A stretch of 64,000 nucleotides of DNA, from contig JABCYQ010000005.1 in assembly GCA_013290125.1 (NCBI GenBank), positions 62,001 to 126,000 on the forward strand, written 5' to 3'. Positions 15,557 through 24,728 of the stretch are shown piece by piece. A model generated the notes under the pieces. It searched no databases. It worked only from the letters and a program-made list of their open reading frames with translations, and was not told the origin of the DNA. This stretch comes from Vulcanimicrobiota bacterium (GTDB lineage: Bacteria > Vulcanimicrobiota > Vulcanimicrobiia > Eremiobacterales > Eremiobacteraceae). How positions within the stretch are numbered: position 1 is the stretch's first letter; the number at the start of each line of letters is the position of its first letter. The position numbers and the translations under genes are program-made.

Positions 15557-16308
15557 TCCAACGGTTCGACGCCTTCACCGGTCACCCCGATCGCGGCGAC
15601 GCCGTCTGCCAGATCTCCTCGCAAGCCGCCGACGATGGCCGCGCCGACTTTATCAGCGTCGAGCGGCACTTTCCAGCGACGTTTGAGAAAGTCCGCCGCC
15701 GATAAACCCTGCGCCGCGCCGTAGTTGGCGGCAGCGGTGTTTCCGATCGCCGTGCCTTCAACGAGCTGAAGCGGCAGCACGGCGAAAAAGCGGATGCCTA
15801 ACTTCTTCGCGTCCGACACTTCCTGCGCGTACTCGGTCATGAACCATTGCATGCGCTTCGCGCCGGCGTAGCCGCCGGAGAGCGGTGAGCCGGCGACCGC
15901 GGCTCCGCTCGAAACGATCGCGACCGTGGTGCCCGCCGCAAGTGGAACCGTCAGCGCAGCCTTCAGTAAATGGAATGCGGCCTGCGTATCTGTGTTCCAG
16001 GGAATGGAGAATGTCTCCCAACTGAACTCGTCGATCGTACCCATTTGCGGCCGGACGCCGGCTGCCAGCACGACGAATTGCGGTTTGTATTCTCGCAGCA
16101 ACCGCTCCGCGGTCGACGCATCCGTCGCATCGGCCTGGACCGTTCGCACGGCGCCGTCGAACTCTTTGGCAACTGCGTCGAGCCCGTCGCGGCCCCGCGC
16201 GACGGCGACGACCGAGGCCCCTTCGGAAAGCAATCGTCTTACCGTTGCCAAGCCGACACCGGAGCTCGCTCCGATCACGACGGCAGACTTATCTCTTAGC
16301 GACTGCAT
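15553..16308 (-). CDS. Short-chain dehydrogenase/reductase
   Basis: 251 aa. The Rossmann motif GASSGVG (13-19), the LAAG segment (~81) and the catalytic Ser near 133 with Y147-x3-K151 (YAGAK) define a classical SDR. Strand-end residues VVAVARGRD suggest NADP preference because of the Arg after beta2. The substrate is unknown. Its start overlaps the end of the 45-aa membrane peptide gene by 20 bp and its end overlaps the sigma gene. Confidence 0.9.
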   Translation of the reverse strand: MQSLRDKSAVVIGASSGVGLATVRRLLSEGASVVAVARGRDGLDAVAKEFDGAVRTVQADATDASTAERLLREYKPQFVVLAAGVRPQMGTIDEFSWETFSIPWNTDTQAAFHLLKAALTVPLAAGTTVAIVSSGAAVAGSPLSGGYAGAKRMQWFMTEYAQEVSDAKKLGIRFFAVLPLQLVEGTAIGNTAAANYGAAQGLSAADFLKRRWKVPLDADKVGAAIVGGLRGDLADGVAAIGVTGEGVEPLE

Positions 16309-16426
16309 CGCGGTACTTCCTTAGTAGAGAGGCGAACCATAGCACCGATCCGGCGCCGGCCCCGCTCGCGAGCGGGACCAGCACCTCTTCAACCGGCATC
16401 CCCATGATGTGCGCGAGGACGATCAT
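16289..16426 (-). CDS. 45-aa single-pass membrane peptide
   Basis: ATG at 16426 overlaps the DUF899 stop (ATGA, 16423-16426); the stop lies inside the SDR start. The sequence has a hydrophobic core (MPVEEVLVPLASGAGAGSVL, then WFASLL) and a basic tail (RKYRDAVAKR), typical of a small N-out membrane peptide. Coupled overlap on both sides is the main evidence that it is translated. I know of similar short proteins with a pattern H..G.PVEE.L.P in other bacteria, but not of a function. Confidence 0.7.
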   Translation of the reverse strand: MIVLAHIMGMPVEEVLVPLASGAGAGSVLWFASLLRKYRDAVAKR

Positions 16427-17157
16427 GTGAGTATCTTCTGCGCAGCATCGACGACGTCGCTCCATTTGCCGCCCTGCTCGACTCCATAGGAGTCGTGCCA
16501 GTTCCACCATTTGTAAGGCTCGGATTGCGGATAGCCTTCGGGTGAATCTTCCCAATTCTCTTGACGCCCGAGCGGCGTGACGTCGAGGTAGCTCCACGTG
16601 CTTCCCAGAGCCTCGTCACCGCGATTGTTGAGGAAGTACGTGCGGTAGACGTTGTCGCCGTCGCGGAAGAAGACGTTCGTGCCGTGCCATTCGTCAACGC
16701 CGAAGTCGGTATCGAAACCGTCAGCTGTCGAATACCATGGCATGGTCCAGCCCATACGCGCCTTTAAGCGCTCGATGTCGGGCTGCGGAGCGCGTGAGAC
16801 GTTCGCGAAGGTCGTGTCTCGTGCGTGGAGGTGTGAAAGGTGCGCGACCTGATCGGCCATCATCGAGCAGCCGCGACAGGCATGGTCGGGCCAGCCGTAC
16901 ACGCCGGGCTCGAAGAACGCGCGATAGATCACGAGCTGGCGGCGCCCTTCGAACAAGTCGAGGAGGCTGACCTTGCCCTGGGGTGAGTCGAACGTGTAGT
17001 TTTTTTCGACTTTCATCCACGGCATGCGACGCCGCTCCGCGGCGAGAGCGTCGTGGGCGCGGGTCGACGCTTTTTCTTTTACTAGCAGCTGTTGACGGGC
17101 GGTTTCCCACTCCCCCGGCGACACGACGGGAGGCGCGTTCAACGGGCGGTCAGTCAT
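16423..17157 (-). CDS. DUF899 family thioredoxin-like protein
   Basis: 244 aa. It is full length for DUF899, with the signature start (VSPGEWETARQQLLVKEKAS), LLDLFEGRRQLVIYRAFF, the cysteine motif HACRGCSMMAD (~93), and VFFRDGDNVYRTYF. The family adopts a thioredoxin fold, and the CxxC could be redox-active, but its activity is not established. It is the first gene of the five-gene operon with DUF899, membrane peptide, SDR, ECF sigma and exonuclease. Confidence 0.9.
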   Translation of the reverse strand: MTDRPLNAPPVVSPGEWETARQQLLVKEKASTRAHDALAAERRRMPWMKVEKNYTFDSPQGKVSLLDLFEGRRQLVIYRAFFEPGVYGWPDHACRGCSMMADQVAHLSHLHARDTTFANVSRAPQPDIERLKARMGWTMPWYSTADGFDTDFGVDEWHGTNVFFRDGDNVYRTYFLNNRGDEALGSTWSYLDVTPLGRQENWEDSPEGYPQSEPYKWWNWHDSYGVEQGGKWSDVVDAAQKILT

Positions 17158-17402
17158 TGGTTATCCCCTTCATACAACTCGGTGCTGCTATGAAGACGAT
17201 TGTGCCCGCTCAAAAGATACGGGTAGCTCTGAGTCATCCTGAACGGAGGGTCGACTCCTCTCGATTTTGCCATTTTTCCACAATCGTCGATTTTTCGTGC
17301 TATAAGGGCTCGCGGGATTATAGCGTTGCACTCCGAGCGGCGGAAGAGCGTTGTCAAGCTTCGGCGCACGTTTGCCGTACGGCAACTTGCTAGGCTTAGC
17401 GC

Positions 17403-17942
17403 ATGAAGAAACAGTTATCCGCTACCGCCGCCCTCGTGCTAACCTTAGGCGCGCTCGCCGCTTGCTCTCACGCTGCATCGAGTTCTGAAAGCGGCGATAC
17501 GTCCGGAAGCTCGGGCTCTAGCGCCGCTTCGACCGCTGGCGGCGGCTGGGCCGCCAACGGCGCCACCGCCTGCGAGAAATACCTGACGCCCGATGTGGTC
17601 GCGGCGATCTGGATACATCCAGGCGGCCATGTCAAGGCCGGAGATGACGACCATTCATGCGGCTACCAGAGCGACAATTCCGGCCGATCCATCGCGATAA
17701 TGCTCGCAAATGACGGCCCCGACTCTTTCAATGGCGGTTACAAGTATCTGGTCAATCCGGTGCCGCTGGCGAACGTCGGCGATAAGGCCTCATTGACAGC
17801 GAACGGGGTAGTCGCTGTCAACGGCGATGACCGGACGTGCCATGTCGACGTTTACGGCGAGGACGCAGCGCTCAAGGTGAGCCGCGAAACGCTCGGTCAG
17901 ATGTTGGGCGGGATATGCAACAAGCTATTCGCGCTGCCTTGA
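17403..17942 (+). CDS. Lipoprotein with Ser-rich linker
   Basis: 179 aa. The signal has lipobox LAAC (ALAACSHA, Cys21), then a Ser/Gly linker (~22-45) and a globular domain with three to four cysteines (ACEKYLTPDVVAAIW; DDHSCGYQ; GDDRTCHVDVY). The domain layout resembles DUF3558-type exported proteins. The gene at 18366 encodes a related layout (CDLLSNAQVQDVM ... ACEFSF), so the two may be distant paralogues. Binding or enzymatic role unknown. Confidence 0.75.
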   Translation: MKKQLSATAALVLTLGALAACSHAASSSESGDTSGSSGSSAASTAGGGWAANGATACEKYLTPDVVAAIWIHPGGHVKAGDDDHSCGYQSDNSGRSIAIMLANDGPDSFNGGYKYLVNPVPLANVGDKASLTANGVVAVNGDDRTCHVDVYGEDAALKVSRETLGQMLGGICNKLFALP

Positions 17943-17986
17943 CCTCGGCGCACGCACGGCGCACGGAACCGCGCTATGCTTGCGGC

Positions 17987-18346
17987 ATGAAAACGCAACA
18001 CCTTGCCGCCATTGCCGCCACGCTTGCGCTCGGCGCAATGGCAACCCAAGCCCTCGCAGCACAGTTTGACGGGAAACTCCCGCTCTATCCTCGTGGTCAC
18101 GCCGCCTCTGGTATGCAAAGCATCACAGCGGGCGCGCTAGCGCAGGGCGTTCCCTACCAACAGGTGACGACCGATTCCATCCACGTGGTCGATGCTTGGT
18201 ACAAAGCCAATGCGGCGAAGTCGTGTACGCGCGTCACAGCCGCGGGCAATCCCGCGGTGCAATACAGATGTCCGGGCGGTTCGATCGTGATTCAGTTGCA
18301 TGGCACAACGATCATCTCGTTCGTCACTTCGTTTCCAAACTTCTAG
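17987..18346 (+). CDS. Small periplasmic protein, unknown
   Basis: 119 aa from ATG 17987, chosen because a clean Sec signal (HLAAIAATLALGAMATQALA) follows directly; the longer open frame overlaps the preceding gene. The mature part is ~95 aa with two cysteines (SCTRVTAAGNPAVQYRC) that could form one disulfide. No family recognised. It is placed between two lipoprotein genes in the same orientation. Confidence 0.7.
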   Translation: MKTQHLAAIAATLALGAMATQALAAQFDGKLPLYPRGHAASGMQSITAGALAQGVPYQQVTTDSIHVVDAWYKANAAKSCTRVTAAGNPAVQYRCPGGSIVIQLHGTTIISFVTSFPNF

Positions 18347-18365
18347 ACAGTAAAGGAGTTCGCTC

Positions 18366-19052
18366 ATGCGCAATCACGTTTTTGTCATCGTTCTCGCGTT
18401 CGTGCTCACCGGCTGTTCGCACAGTCAAAGCGCAACGCAGAGCGCAACTGGCGGCACGCAGCCCGATTCAACGGTTGCGCAAAACGACACGGCAACGACG
18501 CAGCCCGCAGTGACTGCTTCAGCGTCGGCCGATCAAAGCTCGGCATCGACGAGTTCCGACTCAGCATCGACATCGACCGGCGCACAATGCGATCTTTTAT
18601 CGAACGCGCAGGTCCAAGACGTTATGCACGTCTCCGTCAAATCGGTTCAAGTCACATCCAATCCAAATGCGTGCGAGTTCTCGTTCACGAATCAGTTGAC
18701 GAAGGTGGACATCGAGTTTTCCACCAGCGGCGGAAAAGAGGAAGTGGATTCGACCCGCACAGGCGCGGGGGGAGCACAATCGATCGTGGGCGGCATCATC
18801 GACGCCGCCGTCGGAAAAAACGGCGACAGTTCCGACGCGCAAGCGGCAAAGAATCTCGCGGTCGGAACGCCGCCGCCCGATCTTCCGAAAGTCGGGGACG
18901 ACCAGTTTGCGTATTCAGTCGGTCCTCTCACGTCAATAGTCGTCGCGAAGGGCGATGAATACGTCAACGTCGGCATTGCCTTTCCGCCAGACGGAGTATC
19001 GCGCTGGCAGGTGTTGCCGGAACTCGCTAGCCGCGTCCTCGCTACGCACTAG
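18366..19052 (+). CDS. Lipoprotein with Ser/Thr-rich linker
   Basis: 228 aa. Lipobox LTGC (FVLTGCSHS, Cys17), a long Ser/Thr/Ala/Gln linker (~18-75), then a folded domain beginning QCDLLSNAQVQDVMHV with a second Cys in NACEFSF. AAAGGAG precedes the ATG. The general plan matches the lipoprotein at 17403. Together with the gene at 17987 it may form a transcription unit ended by the hairpin at 19307. Confidence 0.75.
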   Translation: MRNHVFVIVLAFVLTGCSHSQSATQSATGGTQPDSTVAQNDTATTQPAVTASASADQSSASTSSDSASTSTGAQCDLLSNAQVQDVMHVSVKSVQVTSNPNACEFSFTNQLTKVDIEFSTSGGKEEVDSTRTGAGGAQSIVGGIIDAAVGKNGDSSDAQAAKNLAVGTPPPDLPKVGDDQFAYSVGPLTSIVVAKGDEYVNVGIAFPPDGVSRWQVLPELASRVLATH

Positions 19053-19306
19053 AAAACTCTGGAAAGGGCCGCCGCCTCTCGTTCTTCAGGTTGCATTGTG
19101 CGGCGGTCGGCCAGAATTGCGGCGGCGATCCGCTCCAGACGGAAGTTTTCAACCCGAGCAGTGACCGGTCGTGCGACGTCGAGGCGCCGGCGATTTCAAC
19201 GGCGTGGATCCGAAGCTCGGGCGCTTGCTGGCTACGGACTAGCGCGACATGCCCCGGCCGGAGTCGCGGGGTTGTGACATCGGAGCGTACGAGCTTCAAT
19301 AGTAGA
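19053..19306. other. Intergenic spacer, no supported gene
   Basis: Frames across this segment have no ribosome binding sites and show no protein-like composition. Confidence 0.35.
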
Positions 19307-19340
19307 GCGAGCGAGGCCGCCGTTGGGCGGCCTCGCTCGC
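19307..19340. terminator. Perfect 15-bp hairpin between convergent genes
   Basis: GCGAGCGAGGCCGCC and its exact complement enclose a 4-nt loop. It lies between the converging genes ending at 19052 (+) and 19374 (-), the place for a bidirectional terminator, although neither side has a T-run. Confidence 0.6.
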
Positions 19341-19373
19341 GTCGTCTCGTATCGTAGTCTTGTATCGTACGAC

Positions 19374-20552
19374 CTAGTGATTCGGCCGGACTTTGAGAAC
19401 CGGAGTCGCGTGGGGCTTGGCCGCGATGAAAGGCGCGTGCGGCATTCTCATCGCTGCTTGCGACGGCGACATCTCCGACATGCGCTCGCCGGCTTGACCA
19501 AGACCCGCGGCGTAGATGTGGTAGTCGAACGCAAGCGTGCCGCGGCCGCCTTGCACTTCCCGCACCACAAACGACGTCGGGCTCTTCATCGCGACGTAGA
19601 GGCCACGCGTGTCTCCGTCGGGCGTGAGCATGACCTGATACGCACTGCGCAGATCGATCGAGTGCGCGAACGCCGGATCAAGCTGCACCGTGGTCTCGCC
19701 ACCGACGAGTTGTGCTGTGCCGTTATCTTCGATCGTGGGCGATGCCGACCGCGGGGTGTAGGTCGTCGCGACTTGGCCGCCTCTCGTCTTCGAGAAATTG
19801 TTCAGACTGCCATGGTAGAACAGATTACCGGCACTGTCCACGTAGAACAGATCCTGATTGTTGGTATCGATCGCCGCAAATGGAAAGCCCTGCCCCGCCG
19901 TGTTGCGAGCGATGACGCCGATGTATGATCCCGTGATGTCGGCGCCGTCGCCGTCAGCGCTATTGTCGCCCAAGTTGACACCGCGAAGAGCCACAACGCC
20001 GCCGCCGGTGGCTGCGGTCGAGGAAATGCCGTCGCTGAAAAAGCCCCTAGAGGTGATGCCGGTGGCGCCGAGGGCGTCGACGCCGACCCCGTTATCGCTT
20101 TCGCCATACACGCCATCGCAAGCGCAGCCCGAGGAGCCGATGACTCCGACTCCGCTGATACTGCGTCCATCGACGCCTGTTCCCGCGGCTTCTTCCGTAA
20201 AGCCATAGACGCCCCAATCGCCGCCCGTGGCGTAAACGCCGTAGTCACCGCCCGTGCCCTCCAGGCCGATGCCGCTCGTGCCGCCGGTGCCGAGAACGCC
20301 GATACCGAACACTCCGCCTAATCCTTCGAGTCCGGCGGCTCCTGTCTTAGTCACGTTGATGCCTTCGAGGCCCGCGCTGTTCGTGTTCTTGTAGGTCTGG
20401 CAGGGCGATGCGCTCGAGCATTTTACAACGGCGTCCGGGCTCGGGTAGGCGACGCCGGCGAAAGCAGGCCGAAGCGCAAGTCCGGCGGCAAGCATTCCGC
20501 CCGCCGCCACGATTGCGGCAGCCGCAAAGATCGGGCTTGATTTGGTTCTCAC
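19374..20552 (-). CDS. Gly-rich repeat exported protein (tail-fibre-like)
   Basis: About 392 aa from GTG 20552 (GAGGAG upstream); a longer frame opens at 20597. A signal or anchor segment (IFAAAAIVAAGGMLAAGLAL) precedes ~170 residues of short Gly-rich repeats (G[VI]xGxG, VYGFTEEA, GVYGESDNGVGVDA) like those in trimeric fibre or spike shafts. A C-terminal beta-rich domain follows (TIEDNGTAQLVGGETTVQLD ... YQVMLTPDGDTRGLYVA). I read it as a surface-exposed fibrous protein; this is inference from composition. Confidence 0.7.
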   Translation of the reverse strand: MRTKSSPIFAAAAIVAAGGMLAAGLALRPAFAGVAYPSPDAVVKCSSASPCQTYKNTNSAGLEGINVTKTGAAGLEGLGGVFGIGVLGTGGTSGIGLEGTGGDYGVYATGGDWGVYGFTEEAAGTGVDGRSISGVGVIGSSGCACDGVYGESDNGVGVDALGATGITSRGFFSDGISSTAATGGGVVALRGVNLGDNSADGDGADITGSYIGVIARNTAGQGFPFAAIDTNNQDLFYVDSAGNLFYHGSLNNFSKTRGGQVATTYTPRSASPTIEDNGTAQLVGGETTVQLDPAFAHSIDLRSAYQVMLTPDGDTRGLYVAMKSPTSFVVREVQGGRGTLAFDYHIYAAGLGQAGERMSEMSPSQAAMRMPHAPFIAAKPHATPVLKVRPNH

Positions 20553-20666
20553 GATTGAAATACTCCTCACAAAAAACGGCTTACCGCCGGTGCACATTAT
20601 GACGCCTCGGAACCTCGCTCGCGGCCGTCATATGGCACTCTACCAAATCGCCTGTTTCAAAATCGT

Positions 20667-20828
20667 TCAAGGGGTCTTTTTGGGCCGACGGCGCTTCGGG
20701 CGCGCCGGTCTTTGGCGCTTTGCCTTCAGTGGAACAGCGCGTGCATCGTCGCTCGAGCCGCCGCGCCGGCTTTCGTCGGGAAAGTAATGCTTCATGGGCG
20801 CGCGCTCGGATCGATCATGCTCGGGCAT
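20667..20828 (-). CDS. Small basic protein ORF (uncertain)
   Basis: A 53-codon frame from ATG 20828 encodes a hydrophilic protein ending in a Lys/Arg/Pro-rich tail (RPKRRRPKKTP), such as occurs in small nucleic-acid-binding proteins. No clear ribosome binding site is present. It follows the SARP-like regulator gene on the same strand, 38 bp after its stop. It could equally be chance. Confidence 0.3.
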   Translation of the reverse strand: MPEHDRSERAPMKHYFPDESRRGGSSDDARAVPLKAKRQRPARPKRRRPKKTP

Positions 20829-20866
20829 GATACGACTTCGGCCGTTCGGGAGCGTTCGAGGTCGGG

Positions 20867-23800
20867 CTAGCCTCGAATGCGGGTGAACTGCCGCGGCCAT
20901 TCATCGCGGTCGTGCGCTGCGATGATGGCTGCATTCCATGAAACCGACTGGTAACGCGAGAGATCTTCCCCGGTCAGCTGGGATTCAAGGCCGCTGACGA
21001 ATTTGCGAGCCTTTGCGAGTTCGTCTTTGGCGCGCTGACCGTCCCCTGTCGCGCGCAAGATCAGCGCGGCTTCCCAGTGAAAGCGTTGCGGCCACTCCGC
21101 CCAGATACCGTCGCCGTCTGCAAGCATCTCATCGACGAGAGCTCGCGCCTCATCGAGCTTTCCCAGTTGGGCTTGCCAAAGCGCGAGGTCGCCCATGAAG
21201 CGACTCGAACGTGAGGCCACGCCGATTTCGCGGTGTATTGCGAGGGCCTCGTGCCCCACGCGAACAGCTCCAGCCGTATCCCCGAGCGCAGCGGTGGCTG
21301 CCGCAAGGTTTTCGAGCGCTAATGCCTCGGGCAGACGCGTGCCGCCCGCTCGCGCAATCTCCAACGATTGACGGGCCGTGCGGGCGGCGGCGTCGCCGTC
21401 GCCAAGCGCAGTGTGAAGCGTCGAGAGATTCCCGATGGCCGTCATGATGCCGCGTGCGTCGTCGAGGGCCCTGAAGATCTCGAGCGCGCGTTCGGTGTGG
21501 GCCGCGGCGGCCACAAAATCTCCGACTTCGTTCTCCATGATGCCTTGATTCAGCAGGACTGCGGCGATGCCGCGCTGCCAGTGAAGGTCTTCGAAGGTCT
21601 CCAATGCCTGCATCAACTCTGACTCCGCGCGCCGAAAATCTCGCCTGCCTGCGACCAGCGCGATCCCGCATCGGAGCCGCGCAGCCGACTCGGCGTAGCG
21701 GTCCCCAAGGGCCGTGGCGCGCTCGAGCCAGCGCTGCGAGATCGCGACGGCTTGGTCGACTTCCCCCCTGACGTATGCCGACGTGAAAGCCACGCGGAGC
21801 GACTCGATCTCGATCGCACCGTCATTTACTTTGGCCGCCTCGAGACTCGCCTGATCGAGATGGTCCTGGCCGACCGCGAAATGTCCGCGTTGGTTCTCTA
21901 GTTCAGCAAGCCAGGTATGCGCGCGAGCCATGCACGATCCATCGCCGCACGCTTGCGCCGCCGCGAGCGCCGTCCTTGCCGCGACTTCGAGGGCGGCAAG
22001 GTCACCGCGGCCGAACGCCGCCTGCGCCTCTTCGAGAAAATAGACAGCTCGCCACTTCACGCCGGCATCGCTGACCAGTTCTTTGAGCGCGTCGAGGGCG
22101 CGCCGGATAGCGCCGGCATCCTGCATCACAACTTCGAAGCGGAGCGTCAGGTGCGCCGCGGTTCGCCGGGACTCGTCGTCGTTCGTCGATTCTGCGAGCA
22201 GGCTCAGCGCCTCCGCCGCTTCGCGAAGGGCATTGTGATCACCGGAAAGTTGCGCCGCTCGAGCGCGCTGGACGAGAAGCTCTTTGCGCAAGCTCAAGTC
22301 CGTCGCGATCGCGAGGCCTTTGTCGACGTACGTCCGTCCATCGCCCACAGCCGCAAGTTCGAGAGCGCGGCGCGCCGCGGTGAGGTATCGGGCTGCGGCC
22401 GCGTCACGGTCGCCTGCGACCTCGTAGTGGTGACCCAGCGAGCCCGCGAATTCGACGATGAGTTCGGGATGCAGCGATTCGAAGGTCCGCGCGATCCTGC
22501 GGTGGCGATCTCCGGCACGTTCGAGCGGTGAGTGTTTTTCGGCGACATCTCGGATCAGTTGGTGGGTAAACGCGTAGTCGAGTGCGCCGCGCCCGATCGT
22601 TTCTGAAACGATCCGCCGGTCAAGCAGTTCGTCGAGCGCTTCACCGAATTGGAATCCGGTCCATCCGCCTGCCTCGCGCACCACCTCGCTCGAAAATCGC
22701 GGACCGGCAAGCGCAGCGAATTCTGCAAGTCTCCGCGACTGAGGGGTCAACTGCTCGAGCCGCTCGCGAATGACATTGACGACAGACGAAGGTCCGTCAG
22801 CCGCAAGATCGCCCTGACCCTCGAGCAGCTCGCCGAGCAGCAGCGGGCTGCCCTCAGATGCGCGGTACAAATCGGCGGCAGCACCTCGAAAGCCCGCCGC
22901 ACCTTGAGCCAGCGCTTCCACGTCTTCAAGCGATAGGTGACGCAGCACAAGGCTTCGAGCGGCGTCTTCGGCCACGGCATCTACTCGGGCACGCCGCAGC
23001 GGATGGCGTCCGACCGTCTCGTTGTCGCGATAGGTGACGACGAGCAGCACGGGCGCAAGAAGAACGCGCCGCGCTAAGTAGGAGAGAGCGCCTACTGTTG
23101 CTTCCCCTGCCCAATGAAGGTCTTCGAGGACGACGAGCAGCGGTCGGGCTTTGGACAGCGCCATGATCACTTGTGCGACGGAATCCAACAATCGGGCGCG
23201 TTCGCTCTGCGTATCGATGCGCGAAAGCGCCGGCAGCTCCGCGAAGTTTGCGGATAACTCCGGAAGAAGCGCAGCAAGGCTTGCCAACCGGACGCTGTCG
23301 AGACGGAGATCGTCGAAGAATGGAAGCGCCGACCGCATGGCTTCGATGAACGACTGATAGGGCATCAATTCGGGCGACCCGGTCGCACCGAAGACCACGC
23401 GTCCGCCGCGTCCTTCGACCTCCCTCATCAATTCTGTGACGAGTCGCGATTTGCCGATTCCCGGCTCTCCGCCGACGAAAAACGTCCCTCCGCGTCCGCG
23501 GGCGGCCCGGCTCCATGCGTCGAGCATCTGCTCGATTTCAGGCGCGCGTCCGACAAACGGCAACCTGGTCCGTGGGGGAAGCCTTCGCGCCGGTTCAACA
23601 GCCGGAGCTTCAGCCGCAGGGATCGCGTCGTTGCGCGCTATGGAGTCTCGCAGCGCCTTCGTTTCAGGCATCGGATCGATGTCCAACTCGTCGCGCGCGC
23701 GCTCTCGGAATCGCTCGAACTCCTCGATCGCTCCGGCTCGATCGCCCGCTTCGTAGCGTACGGCGATGAGAGTTCGGACTATGTCCTCGCGCAGCGAGTC

Positions 23801-24409
23801 CGCTTCGAGCAAACGTTTCGCGTAATCGATCGCCTTTGAATATTCAAGCCGGCCACGACAGTACGAGACGAGCCGTTCGAGCGTCGCCAAGTACGCGCTG
23901 CGCAGGCGCTCCCGTGGAGCGGTGAGCCACTCATCGTAGACCGCTTCGAGAAGATCTCCCGTGTAGAGCTTGATCGCCCGCTCGTGAGATTCGACATTCT
24001 CAAGCGCCGCCTCGAAATCGCCGACGTCGGTGGTCACTCGCGCCGTCTCGTTCCAGCGGACAGTCGATGCATCGACGATGAGCCATGACTCTTCAGGAGC
24101 CGGTGGCAGCACGCGCGCTAGGTCGAATAACGTGGAGCGCAGCCGTGAACGCGCGCCTTCGTCGGTCTCGTCGGGCCAGACGAGATAGGCCAAGTGGCTA
24201 CGAGCGATCCGCGCCCCGCGATTGAGCAAGAGATACGCGAGCACTTGAAGCGTCTTGCGCGGCGTCGCCATCGGATAGGGCACGCCATCGACCTCGACGC
24301 GCGCATGCCCGAACAGAGAAAATCGCAGTTCGGGCACGACGATTGCAGCCCGCGCGTTTAAATCAGCGCCCTCGTTCTCACCGCCGACATCATCGCTGAT
24401 CTTCGACAT
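20867..24409 (-). CDS. SARP-like regulator: wHTH + BTAD + AAA ATPase + TPR
   Basis: 1180 aa. Residues ~28-120 form an OmpR-type winged helix (LFGHARVEVDGVPYPMATPR ... VWPDETDEGARSRLRSTL). A BTAD domain spans ~130-260 (ERAIKLYTGDLLEAVYDEW ... GAIEEFERFR). FVGR and Walker A GGEPGIGKSR (313-322) begin the NTPase, with Walker B LLVVLEDLHWAG following. From ~640 the protein is a long TPR array. This is the AfsR/DnrI-like large activator plan. In the window it stands alone, so its targets are not evident. Confidence 0.92.
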   Translation of the reverse strand: MSKISDDVGGENEGADLNARAAIVVPELRFSLFGHARVEVDGVPYPMATPRKTLQVLAYLLLNRGARIARSHLAYLVWPDETDEGARSRLRSTLFDLARVLPPAPEESWLIVDASTVRWNETARVTTDVGDFEAALENVESHERAIKLYTGDLLEAVYDEWLTAPRERLRSAYLATLERLVSYCRGRLEYSKAIDYAKRLLEADSLREDIVRTLIAVRYEAGDRAGAIEEFERFRERARDELDIDPMPETKALRDSIARNDAIPAAEAPAVEPARRLPPRTRLPFVGRAPEIEQMLDAWSRAARGRGGTFFVGGEPGIGKSRLVTELMREVEGRGGRVVFGATGSPELMPYQSFIEAMRSALPFFDDLRLDSVRLASLAALLPELSANFAELPALSRIDTQSERARLLDSVAQVIMALSKARPLLVVLEDLHWAGEATVGALSYLARRVLLAPVLLVVTYRDNETVGRHPLRRARVDAVAEDAARSLVLRHLSLEDVEALAQGAAGFRGAAADLYRASEGSPLLLGELLEGQGDLAADGPSSVVNVIRERLEQLTPQSRRLAEFAALAGPRFSSEVVREAGGWTGFQFGEALDELLDRRIVSETIGRGALDYAFTHQLIRDVAEKHSPLERAGDRHRRIARTFESLHPELIVEFAGSLGHHYEVAGDRDAAAARYLTAARRALELAAVGDGRTYVDKGLAIATDLSLRKELLVQRARAAQLSGDHNALREAAEALSLLAESTNDDESRRTAAHLTLRFEVVMQDAGAIRRALDALKELVSDAGVKWRAVYFLEEAQAAFGRGDLAALEVAARTALAAAQACGDGSCMARAHTWLAELENQRGHFAVGQDHLDQASLEAAKVNDGAIEIESLRVAFTSAYVRGEVDQAVAISQRWLERATALGDRYAESAARLRCGIALVAGRRDFRRAESELMQALETFEDLHWQRGIAAVLLNQGIMENEVGDFVAAAAHTERALEIFRALDDARGIMTAIGNLSTLHTALGDGDAAARTARQSLEIARAGGTRLPEALALENLAAATAALGDTAGAVRVGHEALAIHREIGVASRSSRFMGDLALWQAQLGKLDEARALVDEMLADGDGIWAEWPQRFHWEAALILRATGDGQRAKDELAKARKFVSGLESQLTGEDLSRYQSVSWNAAIIAAHDRDEWPRQFTRIRG

Positions 24410-24442
24410 CTCAGACGATGCGATTCGCGTCTTACGCGATCG

Positions 24443-24619
24443 TCACTTCGTGCCAAGTGCGACAAAACCGCACTCGCCGTTGCTGCAGACATAGACGATC
24501 ACCGCAAGCGGCGGAACCGGGTTTTCGGGCGACTCGACATAACGCGAGAGTTTGAAGCGACCCAGTTGTTGTAGCGCGCCTAGCGTACAAAATGGACACT
24601 GCTGGTTGTTGATCGGCAT
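24443..24619 (-). CDS. 58-aa zinc-ribbon-like protein
   Basis: ATG at 24619 is preceded by GGGAGG with ~6-bp spacing. The product has an N-terminal CPFC pair (Cys8, Cys11) and a C-terminal CSNGEC pair (Cys45, Cys50) flanking a beta-like core (IVYVCSNGEC), the spacing expected of a small zinc ribbon. It is too short for usual gene-calling cutoffs. Neighbouring genes give no clue to the role; it could bind nucleic acid or be a structural zinc protein. Confidence 0.72.
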   Translation of the reverse strand: MPINNQQCPFCTLGALQQLGRFKLSRYVESPENPVPPLAVIVYVCSNGECGFVALGTK

Positions 24620-24728
24620 CGAAACCTCCCACGGCGCGGTTCCACAATCGTGCGCAGCAACTCAGAGGTGAAGGTGTAGGAGGTCCAGCGATCGGAATGT
24701 CGCGCCTGACCTCCTACGATTTGGCCTG

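Noticed and set aside
17158-17402. Possible dispersed repeat (TCATCCTGAACGGA...)
   Set aside because: It resembles a short repeat known from other bacterial genomes, but only one copy is seen here, so there is no internal support.
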